This document shows, piece by piece, positions 22,089 to 32,921 of a stretch of 33,444 bases of DNA. The DNA is from Oscillospiraceae bacterium. GTDB taxonomy: Bacteria; Bacillota; Clostridia; Oscillospirales; Acutalibacteraceae. The DNA lies in NCBI GenBank assembly GCA_015065445.1, contig SVQF01000009.1:1-33444 (forward strand), read 5' to 3'. Numbering within the stretch: the stretch's first letter is position 1; each line of letters begins with the position of its first letter. The position numbers were made by a program, and so were the translations under genes. Under the pieces are notes generated by a model. That model searched no databases. It was not told the origin of the DNA and was given only the letters and a program-made list of their open reading frames with translations.

Positions 22089-24911
22089 TTATCCAAGCAT
22101 CTTCGCAAGGTATTGCCCCGTATACGACTTCTTAACCTTAGCAACTTCTTCGGGCGTACCTTCGGCAACAATCTTTCCGCCGCCTTTACCGCCCTCAGGA
22201 CCAAGGTCAATAATGTGGTCAGCCGTCTTGATTACATCAAGATTATGCTCAATAACAACTATTGTATTTCCGCTGTCAACAAGTTTGTTCAGTACGTTCA
22301 GCAGCTGCGAAACGTCTGCAGTGTGCAGCCCTGTTGTCGGCTCGTCAAGAATATAAATAGTCTTGCCCGTTGAGCGTTTTGCAAGTTCTGTTGCAAGTTT
22401 AACTCTCTGTGCCTCACCGCCCGAAAGCGTTGTTGCAGGCTGACCGAGTTTGATATATCCGAGTCCCACCTCTGCGAGCGTCTGCAGTTTGCGTGCGATT
22501 TTCGGCTGTGTTTCAAAGAATTCAACAGCCTCGTCAACAGTCATTTCAAGCACGTCGTAAATGCTCTTGCCCTTAAACTTAACGTCGAGCGTTTCACGGT
22601 TGTAGCGTTTTCCACCGCAAACTTCACACGGTACGTACACGTCGGCAAGAAAGTGCATTTCAATCTTTACAATACCGTCGCCCTGGCACGCCTCGCATCT
22701 GCCGCCTTTTACATTGAACGAAAAACGGTTTGCCTTAAAGCCTTTTTTCTTAGCCTCGCCTGTAGCTGCATAAAGGTCACGAATATCGTTAAACACGCCC
22801 GTGTAAGTCGCAGGGTTGGACCTCGGCGTCCTGCCGATAGGCGACTGGTCAATGTTTATAACTTTGTCGAGTGCGTCAAGCCCCTTCATTGAAGAGAATT
22901 TGCCCGTGTGTTTTTTTGCGTGGTTGAGCCTGTTTGCAAGGTGCTTGTAGAGGATTTCGTTTACAAGCGAACTCTTGCCCGAACCCGATACGCCTGTTAC
23001 GGCAATAAGTTTGCCGAGCGGAAATTCCACGTCAATCTTTTTAAGGTTGTTTTCAGCGGCGCCGAAAATTGTGAGCTTTTTGCCGTTTCCTGCCCGCCTC
23101 TTTTCAGGTACGGGAATACCACGTTTGCCCGAAAGGTACTGACCTGTAATTGACTTTTCGCACGCCATTACCTCCTCGGGAGTTCCTGCCGCTATAAGTT
23201 CGCCGCCGTGAATTCCTGCACCGGGACCTATGTCCACAAGAAAGTCCGCCGCACGCATTGTGTCCTCGTCGTGTTCAACAACTATAAGAGTGTTGCCGAG
23301 GTCACGCAGGTGGCGTAGCGTGTCAAGCAGTTTTTCATTGTCACGCTGATGCAAGCCGATTGACGGCTCGTCAAGTATATAAAGCACGCCCATAAGCGAT
23401 GAGCCAATCTGAGTGGCAAGGCGGATTCGCTGTGCCTCGCCGCCCGAAAGCGTACCCGAATCACGTGACAGCGAAAGGTAGTCAAGACCAACAGAGTTCA
23501 GGAAGGTCAGACGTTCCTTGATTTCACGTATAACAAGGTTACCAATCATCTGCTGCTTTTCGGTGAGTTCAAGACCGTCGATGAATTCAAGTTCTTCGTT
23601 AATTGACATACGGCAGAACTCGTCAATGTTTTTGCCGCCCACGGTTACCGCAAGCGACTGAGGCTTGAGCCTTGCTCCCTTACACTCACCGCATTTGCAG
23701 TCACGCATTACGGATTCAATCTCCGTTCTCGCCCAGTCCGACGAGGTCTCGCTGTAACGCCTTTTAAGGTTGTTGATAACGCCCTCAAAGTCGTTGTTGT
23801 AAGTTCCTGAGCCGTAGGAAGTGACCCTTTTCATTTTGATTTTTCTGCCCCTTGTACCGTGAAGGATTACGTCAATCGCCTTGTCGCTGAGCATTTCAAT
23901 CGGCATATCGAGTGAAAAGTCGTACTCTTTTGCAAGTGCCTCCATATACATTCTTGCAATCGAACTGCCCTCGGCTACGTTCCAGCCGCTCGCCTTGATT
24001 GCACCCTGATTAACCGAAAGTTTTTTATCTGGAATAATCAAATCCTCGTCAATCTCTTTAAAAGTGCCGAGTCCGTCGCACTTGGCACACGCACCGAACG
24101 GGTTGTTAAACGAAAACATTCTCGGACTCATCTCGTCAATCGAAACGCCGTGTTCGGGGCAGGCGTAGTTGAGGCTGAAGAGTTCTTCGCCTTTGCCGAC
24201 GATGTCTGCAAGCATAACGCCGTCCGAAAGTTTTGTTGCAGTTTCAATGCTGTCCGTCAGTCTCGATTTAATTTCTTCTTTCATTACAAGTCGGTCAACA
24301 ACTACGTCGATGTTGTGCTTGATGTTTTTCTCAAGTTTAATATCTTCCGACAAGTCGTACATATTTCCGTCAATGCGTACACGCACAAAACCCTGCTTGC
24401 GTACGTCCGCAAGTTCTTTTACAAATTCACCCTTCTTGCCCTTGGCAATAGGTGCCATAATCTGCAGCTTTGTGCCTTCTGGCAGAGTCATAAGCCGGTC
24501 AACAATCTGGTCAACCGTCTGCTGCGAAATCTCTCTGCCGCATACCGTACAGTGCGGCGTGCCTATTCTTGCCCACAAAAGTCGCAGATAATCGTATATC
24601 TCGGTTACCGTTCCTACTGTTGAACGTGGGTTTTTGCTCGTCGTTTTCTGGTCAATGGATATGGCAGGGGAAAGCCCTTCGATGTAGTCCACATCGGGCT
24701 TTTCCATCTGACCGAGGAACATTCTCGCATACGACGACAGTGACTCAACGTACCGCCTCTGACCCTCTGCATAAATAGTGTCAAACGCAAGCGAGCTTTT
24801 GCCCGAACCCGACAGCCCCGTAAACACAACGAGTTTGTCCCTCGGAATTTCTATGTCAATGTTTTTTAAGTTATGCTCTTTTGCACCTTTAACAACAATG
24901 TTTTTATTCAT
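22089..24911 (-). CDS. uvrA: Excinuclease ABC subunit A
   Basis: A 940-residue ABC-type ATPase that finds DNA lesions with UvrB in nucleotide excision repair. Both nucleotide sites are intact: [14 protein letters not shown] near the start and [15 protein letters not shown] in the second half. The two signatures LSGGEAQR and the Walker B segments [12 protein letters not shown] and [12 protein letters not shown] are also intact. Zinc-finger cysteine pairs are present ([22 protein letters not shown]...CEVCGGKRY). AAGGAG precedes the ATG, which is one base after the MATE stop. It is the last gene of uvrB-MATE-uvrA. Confidence 0.98.
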   Translation of the reverse strand: MNKNIVVKGAKEHNLKNIDIEIPRDKLVVFTGLSGSGKSSLAFDTIYAEGQRRYVESLSSYARMFLGQMEKPDVDYIEGLSPAISIDQKTTSKNPRSTVGTVTEIYDYLRLLWARIGTPHCTVCGREISQQTVDQIVDRLMTLPEGTKLQIMAPIAKGKKGEFVKELADVRKQGFVRVRIDGNMYDLSEDIKLEKNIKHNIDVVVDRLVMKEEIKSRLTDSIETATKLSDGVMLADIVGKGEELFSLNYACPEHGVSIDEMSPRMFSFNNPFGACAKCDGLGTFKEIDEDLIIPDKKLSVNQGAIKASGWNVAEGSSIARMYMEALAKEYDFSLDMPIEMLSDKAIDVILHGTRGRKIKMKRVTSYGSGTYNNDFEGVINNLKRRYSETSSDWARTEIESVMRDCKCGECKGARLKPQSLAVTVGGKNIDEFCRMSINEELEFIDGLELTEKQQMIGNLVIREIKERLTFLNSVGLDYLSLSRDSGTLSGGEAQRIRLATQIGSSLMGVLYILDEPSIGLHQRDNEKLLDTLRHLRDLGNTLIVVEHDEDTMRAADFLVDIGPGAGIHGGELIAAGTPEEVMACEKSITGQYLSGKRGIPVPEKRRAGNGKKLTIFGAAENNLKKIDVEFPLGKLIAVTGVSGSGKSSLVNEILYKHLANRLNHAKKHTGKFSSMKGLDALDKVINIDQSPIGRTPRSNPATYTGVFNDIRDLYAATGEAKKKGFKANRFSFNVKGGRCEACQGDGIVKIEMHFLADVYVPCEVCGGKRYNRETLDVKFKGKSIYDVLEMTVDEAVEFFETQPKIARKLQTLAEVGLGYIKLGQPATTLSGGEAQRVKLATELAKRSTGKTIYILDEPTTGLHTADVSQLLNVLNKLVDSGNTIVVIEHNLDVIKTADHIIDLGPEGGKGGGKIVAEGTPEEVAKVKKSYTGQYLAKMLG

Positions 24912-24912
24912 T

Positions 24913-26307
24913 TCAAATCTCCTTGTTTGCTGCCTTGCCTTCTTCCGTAACGGGCTTTATCCACTTCTGCTTTTTGTAATGCGGCCAGCACATAAGTACT
25001 TTTACGGCGTCTTCAAAAACAAACATAACCGCATAGCAAACCAAAAACGGAAGCTTAAACACGTAAGCCGCAATCAGCGTTGCGGGAAGTGACGAAAGCC
25101 ACAACGCAGTTAAATCAAATCTTGCGGCTGACGCCGTGTCGCCGCCCGCTCTGAATATGCCTACAATAAAGCTGAAGCCAAGCATTCTTACAGGACAGCT
25201 TAACGAATAAATCAGAATAAGCATCTCAGCCGTGTGAATTGTGAGGTTGCTTATATTACTGCCCATATCAAATATGCTCACAATCTGCGTCCTGAAAATA
25301 ATTGCCGCAGCCCCGATTATAACCGAAATCAAAGGATTGATAATAAGAAATCTCTTTGAGTCGTCAACAGCCTGTTTTATTTTGCCGCCGCCTATTGACT
25401 TGCCAATCATAACCGAGCAGGCACTGTCAAAGCCTACAAAGAATACAAACGCTATATTCTCAAACGTTTTAAGAATTGTTACCGAGGCGTAGTATTCATA
25501 CCCCATATTTGACCAAATAAGGTTAAATATAAATACGCCCGTACCCCACAAAGTTTCGTTAAGCATAACGGGGAACGCCTTGCCGAAAAAAACCTTCAGG
25601 TCATTTTTTGTGTATGCAAAAACGTTTTTCAGCTTTGTAATAAGAATGTTCTTCTGCACTGCCGAAACGCCGATTATTACAAACACGCCAAGCCAGCTCG
25701 AAATAACTGTAGCCAGAGCGGCACCACGTACTCCCATCGCCTTAAACCCGCAGTGACCGAAAATCATACAGTAATCAAGAAATATATTAACCCCCGTTGT
25801 GATTGCAGAATTCACCATCGGCAGTTTTACCCTCTCGGTAGAACGCAGCACAACGCCCATGGCGTCGCCTATTGCAAGTGCGGGGTAAACAAACGCAATT
25901 GTTTTAAGATAACTTATTCCTTCGCTGATTACCGTTTCGTCCTTGTTGAACAGCCCTATAACTATCTGCGGGGTAAAAAACGAAACCGAAAAGAAAAACA
26001 TACTTATCACGGTTGCAAAAGTCATTGCTATACCCATCGTTTTGTGTATGTTTTTTGTGTCGTTCACACCCCAGTACTGCGAAACAAAAACGCCTGTTCC
26101 CGAGCATATTCCAAACAGTGCCATATTCATCAGCATTCCCCACTGCGAACTCATACCCACAGCCGCCAGTGAAACGTCGCCGAGCGAACTTACAAACAGA
26201 GTATCAACAAGTGTGAACGAGCTGAAGAGCATATTCTGAACCGCAACGGGAATTGCAAGTTTCATCGTATTTTTCCAGAATTGTTTGTCGCTGAGTAGTT
26301 TAAACAT
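24913..26307 (-). CDS. MATE-family efflux transporter
   Basis: 464 aa from ATG 26307, chosen because it follows the uvrB stop by one base; the track's longer start lies inside uvrB. About 12 hydrophobic helices are visible, in the usual two-bundle MATE layout. The N-terminal segment is [46 protein letters not shown]. The mid segment is [29 protein letters not shown]. These pumps export drugs or metabolites using sodium or proton gradients; the substrate is unknown. Its place between two excision-repair genes, with 1-nt gaps on both sides, implies co-transcription with them. Confidence 0.92.
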   Translation of the reverse strand: MFKLLSDKQFWKNTMKLAIPVAVQNMLFSSFTLVDTLFVSSLGDVSLAAVGMSSQWGMLMNMALFGICSGTGVFVSQYWGVNDTKNIHKTMGIAMTFATVISMFFFSVSFFTPQIVIGLFNKDETVISEGISYLKTIAFVYPALAIGDAMGVVLRSTERVKLPMVNSAITTGVNIFLDYCMIFGHCGFKAMGVRGAALATVISSWLGVFVIIGVSAVQKNILITKLKNVFAYTKNDLKVFFGKAFPVMLNETLWGTGVFIFNLIWSNMGYEYYASVTILKTFENIAFVFFVGFDSACSVMIGKSIGGGKIKQAVDDSKRFLIINPLISVIIGAAAIIFRTQIVSIFDMGSNISNLTIHTAEMLILIYSLSCPVRMLGFSFIVGIFRAGGDTASAARFDLTALWLSSLPATLIAAYVFKLPFLVCYAVMFVFEDAVKVLMCWPHYKKQKWIKPVTEEGKAANKEI

Positions 26308-26308
26308 T

Positions 26309-28267
26309 TTAGTCTTCTTCAGATAACTCCATAATTTTATCTCGCAAAAACGCTGCATGTTCAAATTCAAGCATTCTTGCGGCTTCCTTCATCTCACGTG
26401 TCAGTTTTTCAACCATAACTTTGCGTTCCTTGGCAGTCATACGTTTGCCACGTGAGTCAAGATTTTCTTTGCTTGTGATTTCAATAATATCACGCACGTC
26501 TTTTTTGATTGTCTGCGGCTTGATGCCGTTAGCCTCGTTGTATGCCTCCTGAATACCACGACGCCTCAGCGTTTCGGTAATCGCTCTTTCCATAGACGGC
26601 GTAACGCTGTCGGCATACATAATAACTTCACCGTTGGCATTTCTCGCTGCTCTGCCTATGGTCTGTACAAGCGATGTCTCGCTTCTCAAAAAGCCTTCTT
26701 TGTCGGCGTCAAGTATCGCAACAAGCGAAACCTCGGGTATGTCAAGACCTTCTCTCAGCAGGTTAATGCCTACGAGTACGTCAAAGTTGCCGAGTCTGAG
26801 GTCACGTATTATTTCCATACGCTCTATCGTGTCTATGTCGTGGTGCATATAACGCACCTTAATCTCAAAGTTTTCAAGATAAGCCGTCAGATCCTCAGCC
26901 ATCTTTTTGGTGAGTGTGGTAACAAGCACACGCTCGCCTCTTTCGGTGCGGATGTTGATTTCACTCACAAGGTCGTCCATCTGGTCGTCAGTCGGCTTAA
27001 CGGTGATGTTCGGGTCAAGCAGTCCTGTAGGTCTGATAACCTGCTCAACAATCTGAGTGCTTTTGCTTTTTTCAAACTCACCGGGGGTTGCGGACGTAAA
27101 TATAACCTGGTTTATCTTGCTGTAGAATTCGTCAAACGTCAGCGGCCTGTTGTCAAACGCCGACGGCAAACGAAAGCCGAAATCAATAAGACTCTTTTTT
27201 CTTGAGTGGTCGCCGCCGTACATTCCGTGAACCTGCGGCAGCATTACGTGGCTCTCGTCAACAAAAAGCAAAAAATCGTCGGGGAAGTAGTCAAGCAGAG
27301 TGTACGGTGCAGCACCCGGCTTGCGTCCGCTCATAACTCTTGAATAGTTCTCAATGCCTTTGCAAAAGCCCGTCTCGGCAAGCATTTCAAGGTCGTTCAT
27401 CGTGCGTTCCCTTATACGCTGAGCCTCAAGCAGTTTGCCCTTTTCCTCAAAGTAAGCAACACGCTCAACCATCTCGTTATATATTTCGTCCATAGCGATT
27501 TTGAGCTTGTCCTGGCTTACAACATAGAGCGACGCAGGGTACACAACTGCAGAACTGAGTATGCCCTCAACCTTGCCCGTAAGCGGATTAATCTCACAGA
27601 TTCTGTCAATCTCGTCGCCGAAAAATTCAACTCTGATTGCGTTGCCGTTGCCGCCCGCCGGAAAAATCTCAAGCGTGTCGCCACGGACCCTGAATTTGTT
27701 TCTGACAAAATTAATGTCGTTTCGTTCGTACTGTATTTCAACAAGTTTGGCAATAATTTCGTCTCTGTCCTTCTGCATACCCGTTCGCAGTGAAATAACC
27801 ATATTCTGATAGTCCACGGGGTCGCCGATAGAGTAAATACACGAAACGGACGCAACAATAATTACGTCACGCCTTTCCGAAAGTGCAGCAGTTGCCGAGT
27901 GACGCAGTTTGTCTATCTCGTCATTCACCGCACTGTCCTTTTCAATGTATGTGTCGGTTGTCGGCACGTACGCCTCAGGCTGATAGTAGTCATAGTACGA
28001 CACAAAGTATTCAACCGCATTGTTCGGAAAGAATTCCTTAAACTCGCTGCAAAGCTGTGAGGCAAGAGTTTTGTTGTGAGCAAGCACAAGGGTGGGGCGG
28101 TTTACCTTCTCAATAATATTAGCCATCGTAAAGGTTTTACCCGAACCCGTAACGCCCATCAGCGTCTGCTCTTTGTCGCCCCTGAGCACACCTTCAACAA
28201 GCTTTTCAATAGCCTGCGGCTGGTCTCCTGTCGGCTTATATTCACTTACAAGCTGAAATCTGTCCAT
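26309..28267 (-). CDS. uvrB: Excinuclease ABC subunit B
   Basis: A 652-residue helicase-like subunit that verifies damage and loads UvrC. It has [15 protein letters not shown] (Walker A) and the beta-hairpin [22 protein letters not shown]. The DEAD-like [44 protein letters not shown] and the arginine-finger region QTIGRAARN follow. A C-terminal UVR motif ([24 protein letters not shown]) binds UvrC. The gene starts its operon; AAGGA lies before the ATG. No LexA-type operator (GAAC-N4-GTTC) is visible at its promoter. Confidence 0.98.
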   Translation of the reverse strand: MDRFQLVSEYKPTGDQPQAIEKLVEGVLRGDKEQTLMGVTGSGKTFTMANIIEKVNRPTLVLAHNKTLASQLCSEFKEFFPNNAVEYFVSYYDYYQPEAYVPTTDTYIEKDSAVNDEIDKLRHSATAALSERRDVIIVASVSCIYSIGDPVDYQNMVISLRTGMQKDRDEIIAKLVEIQYERNDINFVRNKFRVRGDTLEIFPAGGNGNAIRVEFFGDEIDRICEINPLTGKVEGILSSAVVYPASLYVVSQDKLKIAMDEIYNEMVERVAYFEEKGKLLEAQRIRERTMNDLEMLAETGFCKGIENYSRVMSGRKPGAAPYTLLDYFPDDFLLFVDESHVMLPQVHGMYGGDHSRKKSLIDFGFRLPSAFDNRPLTFDEFYSKINQVIFTSATPGEFEKSKSTQIVEQVIRPTGLLDPNITVKPTDDQMDDLVSEINIRTERGERVLVTTLTKKMAEDLTAYLENFEIKVRYMHHDIDTIERMEIIRDLRLGNFDVLVGINLLREGLDIPEVSLVAILDADKEGFLRSETSLVQTIGRAARNANGEVIMYADSVTPSMERAITETLRRRGIQEAYNEANGIKPQTIKKDVRDIIEITSKENLDSRGKRMTAKERKVMVEKLTREMKEAARMLEFEHAAFLRDKIMELSEED

Positions 28268-28299
28268 AAAAATTTTTCCTTATTTTTGGCATTCATTAT

Positions 28300-28328
28300 A
28301 TTATACAGTATTAATTATTTTATTTCAA
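28300..28328 (-). promoter_or_regulatory. Sigma-A promoter of uvrB-MATE-uvrA
   Basis: On the minus strand, TTGAAA (28328-28323) and TATAAT (28305-28300) are 17 bases apart. Its -35 box lies 15 bases from the -35 box of the divergent esterase promoter. Confidence 0.82.
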
Positions 28329-28343
28329 GTTTTAACTTAGTGA

Positions 28344-28372
28344 TTGAATTTATCTTGTTAATATATTATAAT
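28344..28372 (+). promoter_or_regulatory. Sigma-A promoter of the esterase/GH31 operon
   Basis: TTGAAT (28344-28349) and TATAAT (28367-28372) are 17 bases apart, giving a leader of roughly 20 bases to the ATG at 28400. It is divergent from the uvrB promoter. Confidence 0.8.
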
Positions 28373-28399
28373 AAGAACAGAAAAGAAGGGGTGACTTTT

Positions 28400-29731
28400 A
28401 TGAATAATGTTAAACTTACAACAAAACTCGGTAAAATCTGCGGACTCGATTTTGATACATATCACGAGTTCCGTGGCATAAAATATGCCACTGCCGCAAG
28501 GTGGGAGTACCCCTCAGTCTGCAGCGAGTGGGATGGCGAGTACGACGCTACCGAATACGGTGCGTGCTGTTTTCAGAGGCGTGCTTTTGAAAACGACGAG
28601 GAGTGCAACCCGTTTTACCACAGAGAATTCCGTCAGGGACAGACGTTCACTTACAGTGAAGACTGTCTTTTCCTCAATATTCAAAAACCCAAGGATGCCG
28701 AAAACTGCCCCGTACTTATCTATATACACGGCGGCAGCTTTACGGGCGGCAGCAACGACGAAGGGCACATCAACGGCAAAGTGTATGCCGAGCGTGGCAT
28801 AGTATATGTTGCAATCAATTACCGTCTCGGTCCTTACGGTTTCTGTTCGCACCCCGATTTAACCGACAGCAAGGGACGCTGCGGCAACTTCGGTTTGTAC
28901 GACCAGGTTGCAGCGGTTAAATGGGTAAAAGAAAACATTGACGCATTCGGCGGTGACCCCGATAATATTACCATTATGGGCGAAAGTGCAGGTGCAATGA
29001 GCGTTGACCTTCTTATTTCAAGTCCGGCAATGAAAGGACTTTACAAGCAGGCTATGATGCTCTCGGGTGCAGCAATTCAGCGTTCGCTCTCAAAGCCTAT
29101 GCTCCCTGAAAAAACAAGACCTTTCTGGGAGGCGGTTATGGACAAAATGGGTGCCGAAACTCTTGACGAACTCAGAGCGAGCGACGAAAAGACCCTGTAC
29201 TACGCATGGCTTGTAGCACAAAAAGATTTTAAGATGAGTATAAGGTACACGCTGCCCGTTTACGACGGCGAACTCATCACACCCGAAAACTTCAATATGA
29301 AAACTATACCCGACGTTCCGATGCTCCTTGGCATCACTCAGACGGATATGGTGCCAATCGCACTCGAAATATTCACAAAGCAGTACGCAAAGCGTGCCGA
29401 ACTCAACAAGAACGACTGCTACGTTTACAGTTTTAACCGCAATCTTCCGGGCGATACCAAGGGTGCATGGCACGCAGCCGACCTGCTTTACGCTTTCGGT
29501 ACACTCGAACGCAACTGGCGTCCGTTCGGCAGAGTTGACTACGTTATCTCAAAACAGATGATTGAAAGTCTAACTGCTTTTGTAAAAACGGGCAACCCCA
29601 ACTGCGACGAAATTCCGCATTGGGATCCGGGAATAAAAATGCCTATGCATTTTTGTGAACACACAGCACCCGCACCGCTCAAAACAAAAGAATTCATCAG
29701 AAACACCTTTGCAGATAACGGAGCATTTTAA
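28400..29731 (+). CDS. Carboxylesterase, type B (COesterase family)
   Basis: Start chosen at ATG 28400 (443 aa) with AAGGGGTG upstream; the track's 28076 start is antisense to uvrB. The alpha/beta-hydrolase features are clear: EDCLFLNIQKP, the oxyanion loop IYIHGGSFTGGS, NYRLGPYGFC, FGGDPDNITIMGESAGAMSVDLL with the nucleophile Ser, and a candidate catalytic His in GAWHAADLLYAFG. The usual acid region after the GxT loop reads GITQTDMVPIAL, so the Glu is not obvious. The protein is shorter than typical 490-550 aa type B esterases, and no signal peptide is seen, so it is probably cytoplasmic. The stop overlaps the GH31 ATG by one base. Possible substrates are esterified sugars or acyl esters. 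Confidence 0.88.
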   Translation: MNNVKLTTKLGKICGLDFDTYHEFRGIKYATAARWEYPSVCSEWDGEYDATEYGACCFQRRAFENDEECNPFYHREFRQGQTFTYSEDCLFLNIQKPKDAENCPVLIYIHGGSFTGGSNDEGHINGKVYAERGIVYVAINYRLGPYGFCSHPDLTDSKGRCGNFGLYDQVAAVKWVKENIDAFGGDPDNITIMGESAGAMSVDLLISSPAMKGLYKQAMMLSGAAIQRSLSKPMLPEKTRPFWEAVMDKMGAETLDELRASDEKTLYYAWLVAQKDFKMSIRYTLPVYDGELITPENFNMKTIPDVPMLLGITQTDMVPIALEIFTKQYAKRAELNKNDCYVYSFNRNLPGDTKGAWHAADLLYAFGTLERNWRPFGRVDYVISKQMIESLTAFVKTGNPNCDEIPHWDPGIKMPMHFCEHTAPAPLKTKEFIRNTFADNGAF

Positions 29732-31966
29732 TGAAATTCAATCACTCGTTTGAGCTTGTAAACGATGCCGCTTCATACGTAGAGTATGAAAGCGGCAACG
29801 TTACTGCAAGGCTCGATTTTATTTCACCGTCTGCCGTAAGGGTAGCGGTTTTTAATAAGACGGAAAAACTTCAGAACACGTTTAACGTCAACCCGCAGAA
29901 CATCCTCAGCCGCACAGGACGAAGCCGTCTTGATACAAGCGGCTTTTCGCTTTGCACCCCCAAAAAAGACAGCGACAGTTTTTTACTGCCCTGCGGCGTA
30001 AAGGCGGAGGTGAACACAAATAACTTTCTTCTCACATTCAGCACAGGCAACACCGTGCTGTTTAAGGACAGAGCACCGCTTGCGTATAATCTTGAAAATG
30101 AGTTCGGCAACGGTGTTTTTCACTATGTCTCCCGTGAGGAAGGCGAACATATTTACGGTTGCGGCGACAAGGGCGGTTCGCTCGACAAGTCGGGCAGAGC
30201 GTTCAGAATTGAAACCACCGACTGTATGGGCTACAACGCCGAAACCACCGACCCGCTTTATAAACACATCCCGTTTTACATCTGCGAAAATTCAGCGGGT
30301 GCATACGGTATTTTTTACGATACTTCCTGCACCTCAAAACTCGACTTCGGCAAAGAGATAAACAACTATTATGAGCCGTACAAATACTTTCAGTCGGACG
30401 ACAGCTGCCTTGTTTACTATGTGTTTTTCGGCACAAAACTTCAGATTGTTCAGCAGTTTTCGGCACTGTGCGGCACGCAGGCGTTTCCGCCAAAATGGAG
30501 TTTTGACTACTGTGCAAGCACTATGGCGTATACCGACGCAGAAAACTCGTCTGAGGAGTTTGACGGATTCTTAAATAAACTGCACGATACGGGGCTTTCC
30601 TGCAGCGGATTCTATCTTTCGTCGGGCTACACTTCAATCGGTAACAACCGCTATGTGTTTAACTGGAACACCGATAAGTTCCCCAACCCTTCTGAATTTG
30701 TAAGCAAATTCAAAAACGAGGGCATACACATCATACCGAATATAAAGCCCGCTTTTCTGATTGACCATCCAATGTACAGCGACCTTGCCAAAAGGGGACT
30801 GTTTGTCAAAAATCCCGACGGCACGCCGTTTGTTACTCAGTTCTGGGACGGCGGCGGAAGTTATCTCGACTTCACTAATCCCGAAGCGTTCGACTTCTGG
30901 AAAACTCAGGTGCGAAAAACTGCTCGACCTCGGCATAGACGCCACGTGGAACGACAATAACGAGTTTGATATAAAAGACCCCGACGCACTTTGTTCAAAC
31001 GGCGAAAGGGCGTGTACTCTCAGACCCGTGCTCACATACCTTATGGTGCTTGCGTCATACGAGGCACAGACAAAAAAGTATCCGCAAATTCGTCCGTTCC
31101 TCTCAACACGCAGCGGCTCGTCGGCAGTACGCCGTCTTGCTCAGACCTGGTCGGGCGATAACCGCACCGAGTTTGCCGACCTCAGGTATTGCCACAATAT
31201 CGGACTTACAATGTCGCTCAGTTCACTTATGTTCTACGGTCACGACCTCGGCGGATTTACCGGCGATATGCCGTCACGTGAACTTCTCCTCAGATGGCTT
31301 CAGCACGGCGTTTTTGAACCTCGCTTCACCGTCCACTCGTGGAACAGGGACGGCTCTGCCACAATGCCATGGAGTTATGACGACATCTTGCCGTACGTTA
31401 AGAATCTGTTTGAAGAACGTCGCAGCATTCTGCCTTACATTTATTCCTCAGCTTACTTCTGCACAAGGGATAATATACCGCTTAACGCACCTGCATTTTT
31501 GTATAACGACGACCCAAAACTGAAGTGCGACCTTCCGTCAATGATGCTCGGACGTGACGTGCTTGTGCCGTTTGTGTTTGAAGAGGGCAGCCGCAAAGTA
31601 AACGTGTACCTTCCCGACGGAGAAATATGGTACTTCGGCGGTACAGTGTATGACGGTGGTCAGTCAGTGGAAGTTCCGCTTGAACCAACTGATACAGTGC
31701 CGTATTTTATCAAAGGGGGCTGCGTATTCCCGCAGAATAACAAATTTACAGTTTATCCCGTTAAAAACGGCAAGTTCACGTCAGAATTCTTTGACGACGA
31801 CGGCGAAAGCTATGCCTACAAAAACGGCGGCTGCGTGCTGCTTGAATTCAGCGTAAAATGTACCGATACTTCGGTCGAAGTTTCTTACTCAAACAGCGGC
31901 AAAATGCCGATTATCCCAACGATTGAACTTACCAAAAACGATAAAAGAAAGTTAATAATAAAATAA
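29731..31966 (+). pseudogene. GH31-family glycosidase (alpha-glucosidase/alpha-xylosidase type), frameshifted
   Basis: Two ORFs (29731-30960 and the in-frame part of 30761-31966) make one GH31 protein of about 745 residues once a shift near 30913 is repaired. The first half has the N-terminal beta domain (EHIYGCGDKGGSLDKSGRAFRIETTD), then FPPKWSFDYCASTMAYTD and FWDGGGSYLDFTNPEAFDFW. The second has the catalytic nucleophile in GIDATWNDNNEF (Asp at 30953-30955), the acid/base in WSGDNRTEFADLR (Asp at 31157-31159), and FYGHDLGGFTGD. As written, the first product stops at 30960 and lacks both catalytic residues. Losing one CG from CGCGAAAAA would explain it, giving QVREKLLDLGID when restored. The gene may be truly broken, or this may be a sequencing error. 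GGAG lies upstream of the ATG, in an operon with the esterase. Confidence 0.88.
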
Positions 31967-31967
31967 T

Positions 31968-32921
31968 ATGAAAAAAATTACCGTGTCGCATAACGACGCA
32001 AATCAGCGGCTTGACAGATTTCTGCAAAAAACATTTGCTACGCTGCCAAAGTCAATGATGTTCAAGCAAATCAGAAAAAAGAATATCAAGGTTAACCGCA
32101 AGCGTTGTACACCCGAGCAGATATTATCCGAGGATGACGTTATCGAGCTTTACCTCAGCGACGATTTGCTTGTTAAAAGAACGGTTCATTACGACTTTTT
32201 AAAAGCACCCAAAATGCCGCCCGTTGTGTACGAGGACGATAATGTTGTTCTTGTTAACAAACCGCAGGGAATGCTCTGCCACCCCGACGGCAAAGAGTAT
32301 GTAAATACGCTTTTGTCGTCGCTAAAACGCTACCTTTACGAAAAAGGCGAGTATTCGCCCGAAAACGAAAATTCGTTTTCGCCCGCACTTGCAAACCGCA
32401 TTGACCGTAACACAAGCGGCATAGTTATGTGTGCCAAAAATGCCGACTCGCTCCGTATTCTTGCCGATAAAATAAAAAAACGCAAGGTGCATAAATACTA
32501 CCTTACGGTTGTAAACGGCGTGCCGAAAAAAAGCAGCGATACTCTCACGGCATACCTTGTAAAAGATGAACGCAAAAATATGGTAAAGGTGCTTGATTAC
32601 AGTGCCGACGGTGCCAAAAAGATTGAAACCGTATACACGGTTCTTGACAGTACAGACGATTATTCACTGCTTGAAGTCGAGTTGCTGACGGGCAGAACTC
32701 ATCAGATAAGGGCTCAGCTTGCGGCAATAGGTCATCCGCTTCTCGGAGACGGTAAGTACGGCAAAACTCACGGCAGATACCGTCAGGAACTCTGCTCATA
32801 CCGTGTTGTTTTTGATTTTGATGATGATTCGGGAATACTCGGTTATCTTAACAAAAAAGAATTCAGACTCGCCGACTGCCCCGTTCTTGATAAATTTAAG
32901 GAGTTAAAAAGTGCAAGATAA
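31968..32921 (+). CDS. RluA-family 23S rRNA pseudouridine synthase
   Basis: 317 aa. The N-terminal S4 RNA-binding domain (QRLDRFLQKTFATLPKSMMFKQIRKKNIKVNRKR, about 12-60) is followed by the pseudouridine synthase domain. That domain has VVYEDDNVVLVNKPQGMLCHPDG, the catalytic Asp in ANRIDRNTSGIVMCAKN (about D146), and TGRTHQIRAQLAAIGHPLLGDGKYG. The order fits the RluC/RluD group, which modifies uridines of large-subunit rRNA; which sites cannot be told. The ATG follows the GH31 stop by one base, with no clear ribosome site. Confidence 0.93.
   Translation: MKKITVSHNDANQRLDRFLQKTFATLPKSMMFKQIRKKNIKVNRKRCTPEQILSEDDVIELYLSDDLLVKRTVHYDFLKAPKMPPVVYEDDNVVLVNKPQGMLCHPDGKEYVNTLLSSLKRYLYEKGEYSPENENSFSPALANRIDRNTSGIVMCAKNADSLRILADKIKKRKVHKYYLTVVNGVPKKSSDTLTAYLVKDERKNMVKVLDYSADGAKKIETVYTVLDSTDDYSLLEVELLTGRTHQIRAQLAAIGHPLLGDGKYGKTHGRYRQELCSYRVVFDFDDDSGILGYLNKKEFRLADCPVLDKFKELKSAR

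Noticed and set aside
21570-22373. 267-codon plus-strand ORF across the uvrA/solute-binding protein boundary
   Set aside because: It is antisense to two solid genes and their promoter, and the translation has no recognisable domain.
24150-24623. 157-codon plus-strand ORF within uvrA
   Set aside because: It is complementary to conserved UvrA coding sequence, with no independent signals.
28076-28399. Long N-terminal extension of the esterase ORF
   Set aside because: It runs antisense through uvrB and across the promoters; ATG 28400 has a ribosome site and matches the family start.
28268-28399. LexA/SOS box controlling uvrB
   Set aside because: No GAAC-N4-GTTC type dyad is present; an isolated AGAAC half-site near 28374 is not enough.
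30913-30920. Programmed -1 frameshifting in the GH31 gene
   Set aside because: The second half is in the +1 frame relative to the first, and GAAAAAC is not a standard slippery heptamer, so a -1 slip would not join them.
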